Assembly (NCBI GenBank): GCA_038213135.1
Contig: JBBQTQ010000072.1
Coordinates: forward strand, 1 to 14,994
Direction of reading: 5' to 3'
Origin: JBBQTQ01 sp038213135
Lineage (GTDB): Bacteria; Actinomycetota; Thermoleophilia; Gaiellales; Gaiellaceae
Length of the DNA: 14,994 nt
The notes beneath the pieces were generated by a model. That model did no database searches. It was not told the origin of the DNA and worked only from the letters and a program-made list of their open reading frames with translations. This document shows, piece after piece, positions 1 to 7,207 of this stretch. Within the stretch, counting starts at the first letter, position 1. Each line of letters begins with the position of its first letter. Position numbers and translations under genes: made by a program.

Positions 1-865
1 CGACCGCGACTGTCGTGCCCGAGACGATCACCGAGCGGCCGGCGTGCGTCATCGTCTGGACGAGCGCGGTCTCCACGTCCTCGCCTTCGCGTAGCTCGTC
101 GCGGAAGCGGAAGATCATCAGCAGCGCGTAGTCGATCGCCACCCCGAGCCCGACCAGCGCGATCAGGAACTGGACGACGATCGACACGTTCGTCACGTAG
201 GTCAGCAGCCAGACGAGCGTGAACGTGTTCAGGATCGAGGCGATCGCGACAGCGATCGGGATCGCGACCGCCGGCAACGTCCCGAAGACGAAGAAGAGGA
301 TCACGAGCGCGCCGAGGCCGCCGATCAGGGCCTCCGTGAGCACGCTCGGCCCCTTGCCGCCCTTCGAGCTCGCGTTCTCGAGGGGGTCGCGTCCGGTCAG
401 GTAGCCGTGGACGCCCGCGGGCAGCCCTTGCTGCACGGCCGCGGTTGTCCGGTCGATCGTGCCCTTGGTCTGGAACTTGTTCTGGCCGGCAGGGAAGAGC
501 TCCAGGAACGTCGTGTGCCGGTCCGCCGACACGTATGCGTTGCTGCCCGTCGAGAAGTAGGAGCTCGAGCGCGAGCCGGGGTTCGCCGACACCGCGCGGG
601 CCATCGCCACCTTCACGGCCGCCACCTGCGTGACGTCGCCGGCGGCGTGGAAGACCGCCACGTACGGTGCGCGCTCGCCGGTGCCGAACTGCCGTAATGT
701 CCGCTGGTTGGCCTCGTAGGCGGAGTAGCCGGGGATCGAGAACGCCTGGTACCAGCGCTTCGAGACCTGGCTCGCCGCGAAGGCGCCGAACAGCGTCAGG
801 ACGACCCAGACGGCGATCACGAACCGGCGCCTGCGGACGATCAGATGGGCGAGCCGGTCGAGCAC
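1..865 (-). CDS. MMPL/RND-family membrane transporter, N-terminal part (cut by window edge)
   Basis: Read on the minus strand, 288 codons are open from a GTG at 865 to the left edge, where the gene is truncated. The layout matches the first half of an MMPL transporter. A short cytoplasmic N-terminus with basic residues precedes one membrane segment (about residues 10-30). A roughly 145-residue extracytoplasmic loop follows, then a cluster of hydrophobic segments from about residue 175. The last part contains G-L-G-V-A-I-D-Y-A-L-L-M-I-F-R-F-R-D-E-L, the typical MMPL sequence of a membrane helix with an Asp-Tyr pair followed by an Arg-rich cytoplasmic turn. Family members export lipids or drugs using the proton gradient; the substrate here cannot be told. 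A TTG at 886 in the same frame is an alternative start. It is divergent from the 86-aa gene at 916. Confidence 0.87.
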   Translation of the reverse strand, partial: MLDRLAHLIVRRRRFVIAVWVVLTLFGAFAASQVSKRWYQAFSIPGYSAYEANQRTLRQFGTGERAPYVAVFHAAGDVTQVAAVKVAMARAVSANPGSRSSSYFSTGSNAYVSADRHTTFLELFPAGQNKFQTKGTIDRTTAAVQQGLPAGVHGYLTGRDPLENASSKGGKGPSVLTEALIGGLGALVILFFVFGTLPAVAIPIAVAIASILNTFTLVWLLTYVTNVSIVVQFLIALVGLGVAIDYALLMIFRFRDELREGEDVETALVQTMTHAGRSVIVSGTTVAV

Positions 866-876
866 GGGCAGCGTGC

Positions 877-882
877 ACGCTA
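877..882 (-). promoter_or_regulatory. Possible -10 element for the MMPL gene
   Basis: The hexamer TAGCGT on the minus strand lies 11 nt before the GTG at 865, a near-leaderless spacing. It sits in the 50-bp divergent gap between the MMPL gene and the gene at 916. No clear -35 was seen. Weak evidence on its own. Confidence 0.25.
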
Positions 883-899
883 CCAAGCGACCTGTGGCT

Positions 900-905
900 T
901 AGACT
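900..905 (+). promoter_or_regulatory. Probable -10 element of the sucA operon
   Basis: The hexamer TAGACT (TTAGACT with the preceding base) ends 10 nt before the ATG at 916, so transcription would begin only a few bases before the start codon. A convincing -35 is not visible. The similar TAGGCT precedes the minus-strand gene at 14143 at nearly the same distance. Confidence 0.4.
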
Positions 906-915
906 TCCGGGCGAG

Positions 916-1176
916 ATGTGGGAGGCGATCTTCTTCTTGCTCATCCTGAAGATCCCGATCGTCTACCTGTGCGGGGTCGTCTGGTACGCGATCCGCGCCG
1001 AGCCGACGCCGCCCGAGGGAGCCGCCGTCACCGTGACGCTCCCCGACGAGCCGGCGCCCTGGAACTGGCCGAAGCGGCTCCTGACCAGGCGTCGTCCGCG
1101 CGGCGGGCCGCACGGCAGCCCGACCCGCGGCTACGCGCGCACCGCGAAGGCGAGCCGGGCCAAGGTCGCGAAGTGA
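916..1176 (+). CDS. Small single-pass membrane protein, first gene of sucA operon
   Basis: This 86-aa protein begins M-W-E-A-I-F-F-L and has one strong hydrophobic segment at about residues 4-26. A Pro/Glu-rich stretch and a highly basic C-terminal tail (many Arg/Lys, ending K-V-A-K) follow. The expected topology is a membrane anchor with a cytoplasmic basic tail. I do not recognise a family. The ATG at 916 was chosen because the upstream extension of the frame is Arg-rich shadow coding opposite the MMPL gene, and because a -10-like TAGACT lies just before it. The stop codon overlaps the GTG of the next gene (GTGA), so translation is probably coupled. Confidence 0.7.
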   Translation: MWEAIFFLLILKIPIVYLCGVVWYAIRAEPTPPEGAAVTVTLPDEPAPWNWPKRLLTRRRPRGGPHGSPTRGYARTAKASRAKVAK

Positions 1177-1481
1177 GCGCCATCACGCCCACCGGAGACA
1201 ACGAACGCAGCTCGGTCGCCGACACCTTCTCGGGCTACCTGGCCGCCGGGGCAATGGTCTTCGCCTTCATGTCCGCGCTGAACATCTACATCTCGATCGA
1301 CGGGGTCGGGCTCGCCTTCCGGCCGGTCCGGGTCGGTGTCGCGGCAACGATCGCCTCCCTCGTCGCAGCCGGGATGAGCCGCGGCACGAGCCGCCTGCCG
1401 ATGGTCGGTGCCTACTTCTGCGGCGCCTGCTGGTTCCTCGGCATGGTGATCGCCGTGGTCACCGGCCGACCGTTGTACTAG
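1173..1481 (+). CDS. Small multi-pass membrane protein, second gene of sucA operon
   Basis: This 102-aa protein starts at a GTG that overlaps the previous stop by 3 bases (GTGA). After a polar N-terminus of about 20 residues come three hydrophobic segments, at about residues 22-44, 53-70 and 78-98. The third contains two cysteines (Y-F-C-G-A-C-W-F). The protein ends R-P-L-Y. No known family was recognised. It is separated from sucA by only 2 bases, so the three genes almost certainly form one transcript. Any link between this protein and 2-oxoglutarate dehydrogenase is inferred only from position. Confidence 0.72.
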   Translation: MSAITPTGDNERSSVADTFSGYLAAGAMVFAFMSALNIYISIDGVGLAFRPVRVGVAATIASLVAAGMSRGTSRLPMVGAYFCGACWFLGMVIAVVTGRPLY

Positions 1482-1483
1482 TA

Positions 1484-4294
1484 GTGCCTTACGACGTCGA
1501 CGGGCTGAACTCGGGCTACGAACAGGCTCTGCTCGAGGACTACCTCGAGAACCCGGAGTCGGTGCCGGCGGAGTGGAGGGCGCTCTTCGAGAGCGGCCAG
1601 AGTGAGGCCGTCGCAACGCATCCGGGGCTGCAGCGGCTGCTCGACCTCCACGACGGGAACGGCGCTTCAAAAACAGGGACAGTCCTAGGACAGGCACAGG
1701 ACGTGGCGCCTTCGGACGAGCTGATGCTCGGTGCCGTCGCCGCCGCGATGGCGCTCGTAAAGGCCTACCGGATGCACGGCCACCTCGCCGCCCACCTCGA
1801 CCCGCTCGGCTCCGAGCCCGTCGGCGACCCGGCGCTCGACCCCCTACGCCTCGAGCCGAGCCTGACCCCCGAGCTTCAGGCCCGGATTCCCGCGCGGCTC
1901 CTGCGCCTCTACGTCCCCGGCGAGAATCTCGCCGAGGCGCTGCCGCACCTGCGCGAGACCTATTGCGGGACGATCGCCTACGAGATCGAGTACATCTCCG
2001 ACCACGAGGAGCGCGTCTGGCTGCGCCGAGTGGTCGAGTCCGGCCGCTACCACCAGCCGCTCGCGCCCGAGGAGAGGAAGGCGCTCCTCGCCCGGCTCTC
2101 GCAGGTCGAGGGCTTCGAGCACTATCTCCGCCGCACGTTCCTCGGCCAGAAGCAGTTCTCGATCGAGGGGCTCGACGTGATGGTGCCGATGCTCGACGAG
2201 GCGATCGAGCTCGCGGCCGAAGAAGGTGCGCACGAAGTCGTGATCGGGATGGCCCACCGCGGGCGCCTCAGCGTGCTCGCGCACACGATCGGCCAGCCGT
2301 ACGAGGCGATCCTGCGCGAGTTCGAGGGCGAACGGACGCTCGAGGCGGTCGTCGGCGACCCCGAGGGCGGCACCGGCGACGTCAAGTACCACCTCGGCGC
2401 CGAGGGCACGCGCACGACGGAGGCCGGGGAGATCACCGTCACACTCGCCGCGAATCCGAGCCACCTCGAGGCGGTCGACCCGGTCGTCGAGGGACGCACG
2501 CGCGCCGAGCAGACCGACCGCTCGAGCGGAGCGGGGCTGCACGACCCCGCGGTGGCGATGCCGATCCTGATCCACGGCGACGCCTCGTTCGCGGGCCAGG
2601 GCGTCGTCGCCGAGACCCTCAACCTCGAGGGGCTTCCCGGCTACTCGACCGGCGGCACGCTGCACCTGATCGCGAACAACCAGATCGGCTTCACGACCGA
2701 TCCCGTCGAGGGCCGCTCCACCCGCTACTCCAGTGACCTCGCCAAGGGCTTCGACGCGCCGATCATCCACGTCAACGCCGACGACCCGGAGGCCGCGATC
2801 TCGGCGATCCGCCTCGCGCTCGCCTACCGGCGTCGTTTCGGCCACGACGTCGTCGTCGACATCGTCGGCTACCGACGCTTCGGCCACAACGAGCAGGACG
2901 AGGCCGCCTACACGCAGCCGCTGATGGTCGCGCGGATCGAGCAGCAGCCGACGGTGCGCGAGCGCTTCGCCGCTCAGCTCGTCGAGGACGGCGCGGTCTC
3001 CGGGGACGAGGCGCAGCGGCTCTACGACGAGGTGCAGGGCGAGCTGAAGGCGGCGCACGAGCGTCTGAGGCAGAGCTTCGGCGAGGAGCCGCACGCCGCC
3101 GAGGAGCGCCCGCCTCCGGGCACGCAGAGTCCACTGACGACGGCGGTGCCCGCCGACCGTCTCCGCGCCCTCGACGAGGAGCTGCTCTCGGTTCCCGAGG
3201 GCTTCACGATCCATCCCAAGCTGGCGCGCCAGCTCGAGCGCCGCCGCGTCGCGCTCGACGAGGGCGGCATCGACTGGGGCCAGGCCGAGGCGCTGGCCCT
3301 GGCGAGCCTGCTCGTCGAAGGCATCCCAGTCCGGCTGACCGGCCAGGACACCGAGCGCGGCACGTTCTCCCATCGCCACCTCGTCCTCCACGACGCCCAC
3401 AGCGGCGAGCGCTACGCGCCGATCCAGTACCTGCGGGAAGCTGAAGCGTCGCTCGAGGTGCACAACTCACCGCTCTCCGAGTACGCCTGCCTCGGCTTCG
3501 AGTACGGCTATTCCGTCGCCGCTCCCGAGGCGCTCGTGCTCTGGGAGGCCCAGTTCGGCGACTTCGTGAACGGCGCGCAGATCATCGTCGACCAGTTCCT
3601 CGTTGCAGGCCTCTCCAAGTGGGGCGAGACCTCCAGGCTGACGCTGCTGCTCCCGCACGGGTACGAGGGCAACGGGCCGGAGCACTCGAGCGCGCGCCTC
3701 GAGCGGTTCCTCCAGAGCGCCGCCCAGGAGAACATCCGGCTCGTTAACTGCACGACCTCGGCGCAGTACTTCCACGTCCTGCGCCGCCAGGCGTTGGAGC
3801 CGAAGGCGCGGCCGCTGATCCTGATGACGCCCAAGGGTCTGCTGCGCCTGAAGGATGCGTCGTCGACGCTTGCCGACCTCGCCGAGGGCGCGTTTCGGCC
3901 GGTGCTGGACGATCCGGCCGCCGACCACGACGCGGTCCGGACGCTCGTGCTCTGCTCGGGCAAGGTCTACTACGACATCGCCGGCCACGAGGAGCGCGCG
4001 GCTGCAAGCACGGTCGCGATCGGGCGGATCGAGCAGCTCTACCCGTTCCCCACGAAGGCGGTCGCCGACATCCTCGCGGCCTATCCGAACCTCCAGGAGC
4101 TCGTCTGGGCCCAGGAGGAGCCGCAGAACATGGGCGCCTACCGCTCGATCCGCCACCGGCTCGAGGAAGCGCTCGGCGCCCGCGGCAAGCTGCGCTTCGT
4201 CGGCCGGCCCTGGCGCGCGAGCCCGAGCGAGGGCTACCCGACCGCGCACGTTCGCGAGCAGGACCGGATCGCCCGAAAAGCTCTCGGGGGCTAA
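1484..4294 (+). CDS. sucA: 2-oxoglutarate dehydrogenase E1 component (thiamine diphosphate-dependent)
   Basis: This 936-aa protein has the length and domain order of the classical E1 of the 2-oxoglutarate dehydrogenase complex. E1 decarboxylates 2-oxoglutarate and passes the succinyl group to the lipoyl E2 in the TCA cycle. Residues 7-40 are the short E1 N-terminal domain (Y-E-Q-A-L-L, P-E-S-V-P-A-E-W). The thiamine diphosphate domain includes G-M-A-H-R-G-R at 255-261, N-P-S-H-L-E-A-V-D-P and H-G-D-A-S-F-A-G-Q-G from 364. It also has A-N-N-Q-I-G-F-T from 397, forming the GD...NN cofactor motif (D366, N399). The pyrimidine-binding domain carries G-Q-D-T-E-R-G-T-F from 620. Unlike mycobacterial Kgd/OdhA (about 1230 aa), it has no fused E2 catalytic domain, so a separate sucB is expected outside the window. 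The start is the GTG at 1484, 2 nt after the previous stop, with no Shine-Dalgarno, consistent with coupling. Residues about 62-74 come from an unusual repeat-like sequence. Confidence 0.97.
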   Translation: MPYDVDGLNSGYEQALLEDYLENPESVPAEWRALFESGQSEAVATHPGLQRLLDLHDGNGASKTGTVLGQAQDVAPSDELMLGAVAAAMALVKAYRMHGHLAAHLDPLGSEPVGDPALDPLRLEPSLTPELQARIPARLLRLYVPGENLAEALPHLRETYCGTIAYEIEYISDHEERVWLRRVVESGRYHQPLAPEERKALLARLSQVEGFEHYLRRTFLGQKQFSIEGLDVMVPMLDEAIELAAEEGAHEVVIGMAHRGRLSVLAHTIGQPYEAILREFEGERTLEAVVGDPEGGTGDVKYHLGAEGTRTTEAGEITVTLAANPSHLEAVDPVVEGRTRAEQTDRSSGAGLHDPAVAMPILIHGDASFAGQGVVAETLNLEGLPGYSTGGTLHLIANNQIGFTTDPVEGRSTRYSSDLAKGFDAPIIHVNADDPEAAISAIRLALAYRRRFGHDVVVDIVGYRRFGHNEQDEAAYTQPLMVARIEQQPTVRERFAAQLVEDGAVSGDEAQRLYDEVQGELKAAHERLRQSFGEEPHAAEERPPPGTQSPLTTAVPADRLRALDEELLSVPEGFTIHPKLARQLERRRVALDEGGIDWGQAEALALASLLVEGIPVRLTGQDTERGTFSHRHLVLHDAHSGERYAPIQYLREAEASLEVHNSPLSEYACLGFEYGYSVAAPEALVLWEAQFGDFVNGAQIIVDQFLVAGLSKWGETSRLTLLLPHGYEGNGPEHSSARLERFLQSAAQENIRLVNCTTSAQYFHVLRRQALEPKARPLILMTPKGLLRLKDASSTLADLAEGAFRPVLDDPAADHDAVRTLVLCSGKVYYDIAGHEERAAASTVAIGRIEQLYPFPTKAVADILAAYPNLQELVWAQEEPQNMGAYRSIRHRLEEALGARGKLRFVGRPWRASPSEGYPTAHVREQDRIARKALGG
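1669..1707 (+). repeat. Repeat-like insertion in the sucA linker
   Basis: This stretch is richer in A than the surrounding coding sequence. It contains CAGGGACAG, the perfect 10-bp palindrome GTCCTAGGAC (1682-1691), and further ACAGG units. It stays in frame and encodes part of a polar linker (K-T-G-T-V-L-G-Q-A-Q) between the E1 N-terminal domain and the catalytic part, where insertions are tolerated. It shares the GGGACAG core with the twin palindromes at 13832-13917. That resemblance suggests, but does not prove, one short interspersed repeat family. Confidence 0.4.
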
Positions 4295-4488
4295 CGCTTC
4301 CGCGCGCGGGCCGCGCGGACGGCCTGCTTGGCGATCGTCGGCCCGTGCCGGCGCACGTGCTTTGCGATCGCCTTGCGATGCTTCTTCGGCACGCGCCGCC
4401 ACAGCTCCCAGGCGGTGAGCACCAGCCCGACGGCTCCGGGTGCGCGGATCAGTTTCGGCACGTCTTCATCTTTCCACAGGCGGCTCAT
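4291..4488 (-). CDS. Small basic protein of unknown function, convergent with sucA
   Basis: This 65-aa protein begins M-S-R-L-W-K-D-E-D-V-P. A short hydrophobic stretch (about residues 18-28, G-A-V-G-L-V-L-T-A-W) precedes a strongly basic C-terminal half (K-K-H-R-K, R-R-H, R-A-A-R-A-R-K-R). I do not recognise a family; nucleic-acid binding or a peripheral membrane role are both possible. Its stop overlaps the sucA stop by 4 bases in convergent orientation. The ATG at 4488 is preferred because AGGTG lies about 5 nt upstream; an in-frame GTG at 4494 would add two residues. It is divergent from the diguanylate cyclase, with 36 bp between the starts. The amino-acid pattern and near-seamless packing support it being real. 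Confidence 0.6.
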   Translation of the reverse strand: MSRLWKDEDVPKLIRAPGAVGLVLTAWELWRRVPKKHRKAIAKHVRRHGPTIAKQAVRAARARKR

Positions 4489-4524
4489 GCTCACACCTGT
4501 TGCCGCCGATGAGAGAAGCGGGGG

Positions 4525-6153
4525 GTGTCGAGAGTGGCAAGTTTCCGGTTCAAGCTCGTCGTCTATTTCGTACTACTGGCGCTCGTCCCGCTGGGCGCAG
4601 CCGCCTGGGGCTTCGACTCGGTGCTGCGCAAGAGCGAGCTTCGGCAGGCGGACGCACGGCTCCAGGCCGAGCTGCACGCGGTCGTCGCGGCCTACGACGC
4701 GAAGCTCGCCGACCTGTCGAGCCGGGCGACGAGGCTCGCCCGGCGGCCTGAGCTGCAGCGGAGGTTGCGCTTGCACCCCGGGTCGATCGTGGTCGGCTCC
4801 GGAGAGCTCCGGCGAGTCGCCACCGTCGTCTCCGGCGGGCACGTGCTCGGCCGGGTCGTCGCCGCCGAGCCCCTCGACCTCGCTGCGCTCCACGAGCGCG
4901 CGGGGCTGCCGGCCGGCGACATGCTCGTCACAGCCGGAGGCCCAGCTTCGAGATTCCGCTCGGCGATCAGTGCCCCGCTGCCGGCTCCCGCGGGCATGCG
5001 ACTCGCGGTGCGAACGCCCTCGGCCGACATCGCTGCGGGCGACGCTGCGACCCGGCGCGGCTTGCTCCTCGCCCTGCTCGGCGGGCTCGTGCTGGTCGGG
5101 TTCGTCGCCTACGTATTCGGGCGCGCGATCGTCCGCAACCTTCGCGAACTGGTGGGCGCTGCCAACGCGATCGCCGCCGGGAAGCTCGAGAACCGCGTCC
5201 CGGTTCGGGGCCGCGACGAGTTCGGCCGCCTCGGGCACGCCTTCAACGAGATGGCCGCGCAACTCGAGGAGCGCGTCGCCGATCTCGAGCACGAGCGGCT
5301 GCGCGTCAAGGAGGCCGTGCTGCGCTTCGGCCACGCGCTCGCCGCGACGCACGACCCGGCGCGGCTGCGGCGCACGATCGTCGAGACCGCGGTGGCAGCA
5401 ACCGGTGCGGGCGGCGGCGAGCTCGTCGACGGTCATTCGCGGATCGCCGCCGGCGACCCGGACGAGCGGGCGGAACGGCTGGAGCTGCCGCTACTCGCCG
5501 GCCGCCAGAGTTTCGGCAGCCTGATCCTCCGCTCCGACTCCTTCGACACCGAGGAACGCGAACTCGCGGCCGTGCTGGCGGGCCAGGCCGTGGTGGCGCT
5601 CGAGAACGCCCGCCTGCACGAGATCGTCGAGCGGCAGGCCTCGGTCGATTCGCTGACCGGCCTGGCAAATCGCGGCCGCTGCGAGGAGATGCTGCACCAG
5701 GAGCTCGCACGTGCGGCACGCCACGGCTCGCCGGTCGGCTTCGTTCTGGCCGACCTCGACGGGTTCAAGGAGGTCAATGATCGGCATGGCCACCCGACGG
5801 GCGACCTCGTGCTGCGTGAGTTCGCCGAGACCCTTCGCGAGCAGTTGCGTGAGATCGACCACGCCGCGCGCTGGGGCGGGGAGGAGTTCGCGATCCTGCT
5901 TCCTGGCACGGACCTCGAGGGCGCCGCGAAGGTCGCCGAGCGAATCCGGCGTGCGCTTGCCCGCCGCACGATCCTCACTCCGCAGGGCACGCGCCTCGTC
6001 GTCACGGCCAGCTTCGGCGTCGCCGCCTATCCCGGCTCGACCGACCTCGAAGCGCTACTCGCCGCCGCCGACACGGCGCTCTACGAGGCGAAACGCTCCG
6101 GCAAGAACCGCGTCGTCGCCCCGGCGGAGCGGGCTTGCCGCGCACAGGCCTGA
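4525..6153 (+). CDS. Membrane-anchored diguanylate cyclase (HAMP-GAF-GGDEF)
   Basis: This 542-aa protein is predicted to make cyclic di-GMP from two GTP. An N-terminal membrane segment (about 10-28) and a second one (about 178-198) flank an extracytoplasmic sensor region of about 145 residues with no recognised fold. A HAMP linker follows (about 200-252, with the D-E-F-G-R-L-G-H-A-F-N-E-M signature). A degenerate GAF-like domain (about 262-365) leads into the coiled connector A-R-L-H-E-I-V-E-R-Q-A. The GGDEF domain (about 370-535) carries D-S-L-T-G-L-A-N-R, the active loop G-G-E-E-F (451-455), and R-E-I-D at 442-445. That RxxD lies exactly 5 residues before the active loop, as expected for the product-inhibition site. 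The enzyme should therefore be active and feedback-controlled. The start is GTG 4525, with purine-rich GAGAGAAG upstream; GTG 4534 is possible. Confidence 0.92.
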   Translation: MSRVASFRFKLVVYFVLLALVPLGAAAWGFDSVLRKSELRQADARLQAELHAVVAAYDAKLADLSSRATRLARRPELQRRLRLHPGSIVVGSGELRRVATVVSGGHVLGRVVAAEPLDLAALHERAGLPAGDMLVTAGGPASRFRSAISAPLPAPAGMRLAVRTPSADIAAGDAATRRGLLLALLGGLVLVGFVAYVFGRAIVRNLRELVGAANAIAAGKLENRVPVRGRDEFGRLGHAFNEMAAQLEERVADLEHERLRVKEAVLRFGHALAATHDPARLRRTIVETAVAATGAGGGELVDGHSRIAAGDPDERAERLELPLLAGRQSFGSLILRSDSFDTEERELAAVLAGQAVVALENARLHEIVERQASVDSLTGLANRGRCEEMLHQELARAARHGSPVGFVLADLDGFKEVNDRHGHPTGDLVLREFAETLREQLREIDHAARWGGEEFAILLPGTDLEGAAKVAERIRRALARRTILTPQGTRLVVTASFGVAAYPGSTDLEALLAAADTALYEAKRSGKNRVVAPAERACRAQA

Positions 6154-6188
6154 CCAAGGTTTTACCGACCGGGTCTTCACAAATCGGT

Positions 6189-6194
6189 TACAAT
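6189..6194 (+). promoter_or_regulatory. Probable -10 element before the 101-aa gene
   Basis: TACAAT (GGTTACAAT in context) lies 36 nt upstream of the ATG at 6231 and just after the cyclase stop at 6153. It is close to the TATAAT consensus and stands out in GC-rich DNA. A poor TTTACC occurs at 6161-6166, but the spacing is long. It suggests the small gene has its own promoter with a short leader. Confidence 0.4.
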
Positions 6195-6230
6195 CCTGCC
6201 CGCGACCTGGCCCCCACGACGGAGGATCGT

Positions 6231-6536
6231 ATGCCGGTGGAGACGTCTTCGATGTTCAACCAAGTGATTCAGGATCACCTCGAGCTGAAGCGGCGCAATG
6301 CCGAGCTCGAGGGGAACCTGCCGCTCAGCCGCTACCACGGCGAGGATCCCTTCAACAACCACCCGCTCTTCAAGACCGAGAAGCAGGCGCGTCTCGAAGA
6401 GACGATGGACGGCGAGGAGCAGGCAGTCACCGCTTCCGTCGCCACCGCGATCGCGTGGCCGGGTGAGGAGAGCATCGTGGAGGCCTCCGACGAGGGTCTC
6501 TGGAGCCGCTCTCGCGATTTCGACTGGGGCGATTAG
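6231..6536 (+). CDS. Small acidic protein of unknown function
   Basis: This 101-aa protein begins M-P-V-E-T-S-S-M-F-N-Q-V. A helical charged segment (H-L-E-L-K-R-R-N-A-E-L-E) is followed by an Asn/Pro-rich turn (D-P-F-N-N-H-P-L-F-K), a Glu-rich part, and the C-terminus S-R-D-F-D-W-G-D. It has no signal peptide and no membrane segment. I do not recognise a family. The start is strongly supported by GGAGG at 6221-6225, 5 nt before the ATG, the clearest Shine-Dalgarno among the complete genes here. The open frame extends upstream to 6135, but that part overlaps the cyclase and lacks a ribosome site. A hairpin follows 17 nt after the stop. The strong ribosome site suggests abundant expression. 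Confidence 0.75.
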   Translation: MPVETSSMFNQVIQDHLELKRRNAELEGNLPLSRYHGEDPFNNHPLFKTEKQARLEETMDGEEQAVTASVATAIAWPGEESIVEASDEGLWSRSRDFDWGD

Positions 6537-6553
6537 GGTTTTTCAGCCGAACG

Positions 6554-6575
6554 AAGCCCGGCGTTAGCCGGGCTT
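6554..6575. terminator. Hairpin between convergent genes
   Basis: A perfect 9-bp stem, AAGCCCGGC / GCCGGGCTT, encloses the loop GTTA. It lies between the stop of the 101-aa gene (6536) and the stop of the minus-strand DUF218 gene (6609), so it can serve both directions. No clear T-run follows on either side, so it may act as a processing or weak intrinsic terminator. Confidence 0.65.
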
Positions 6576-6608
6576 AGGTGAGGCGCGGCCGTCTCCGGTT
6601 TCCGTAAT

Positions 6609-7148
6609 TCAGCATCCCCTGGAGACGGCGAGGGAGAAGATGAGCTTCCCCCATTCGCTGGCCACGTCCCTCGGCAGGTCGAGCACCGACACGCCGGCGC
6701 CGACCGCTTCGAGGCGTCCCAGGAAGCAGCGCCGGAAGATCAGCCTCGCGCGCGTCACGTGATAAACGGACGTCACCACGACGAGGGAGTGCCAGCCGTT
6801 CGCCGCAGCCAGTCGCGTAACGGCGCGCGCCTCGCCGCGGGTACTGAACGGGTGGGGGTCGAAGCAGACGACCCTGAAGGGAACGCGCCTCCCGCAAAGG
6901 CCGTTCGCCTCCGGGAAGAACGAGCGGTGGGCCGAGTCGATCAGCAGCACAGGCGCAACGCCGCGCTCCATCAGGTCGAGCGCCTTCGGGAGCCTGTTGT
7001 GACCGCCCGCGAGCACGACGACCGCATCGGAGCGGGTGACCCGGTCCTGGTGCGGCCAGACGAAGACGACCGCGCTTACCACCACGAGCGCCACGAGCAG
7101 CGAGGCCGTAAGCGCGGCGATCAGGCGGATCCCGAACACGGCGCGCAT
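6609..7148 (-). CDS. DUF218 (YdcF/SanA/ElyC-like) membrane-anchored protein
   Basis: This 179-aa protein has one N-terminal membrane segment (about residues 7-31) followed by a DUF218 fold. Family marks include S-D-A-V-V-V-L-A-G-G (40-49), T-R-G-E-A (103-107), and V-V-T-S-V-Y-H-V-T-R-A (124-134), which match the nucleotide-like binding core of YdcF/SanA proteins. Characterised members (SanA, ElyC) affect envelope integrity and peptidoglycan or polysaccharide precursor metabolism; the biochemical activity is not settled. The body is short compared with many members, with a Cys-containing insertion (L-C-G-R-R-V-P-F-R-V-V-C) between the first and second motifs. It is divergent from the glycosidase/deacetylase gene, with 59 bp between the starts. 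Confidence 0.85.
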   Translation of the reverse strand: MRAVFGIRLIAALTASLLVALVVVSAVVFVWPHQDRVTRSDAVVVLAGGHNRLPKALDLMERGVAPVLLIDSAHRSFFPEANGLCGRRVPFRVVCFDPHPFSTRGEARAVTRLAAANGWHSLVVVTSVYHVTRARLIFRRCFLGRLEAVGAGVSVLDLPRDVASEWGKLIFSLAVSRGC

Positions 7149-7195
7149 GGTATGGACGAGGCGTCGAGGGACTCGCCAGACCTTGCCTCGTGCCT

Positions 7196-7201
7196 CATAC
7201 T
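7196..7201 (+). promoter_or_regulatory. Probable -10 element for a leaderless mRNA (gene at 7208)
   Basis: CATACT ends exactly 6 nt before the GTG at 7208, the spacing expected if transcription starts at the G of the start codon. There is no Shine-Dalgarno. The same 6-nt spacing recurs before the GTGs at 13083 and 14293. It supports GTG 7208 over the upstream GTG at 7190. Confidence 0.42.
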
Positions 7202-7207
7202 CAAGCG

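Noticed and set aside
1..865. Short plus-strand frames at the left end
   Set aside because: They are antisense to a clear MMPL coding frame and have no motifs.
1844..3463. Long minus-strand open frame inside sucA
   Set aside because: It is antisense to conserved E1 motifs and its composition is typical of a GC-rich shadow.
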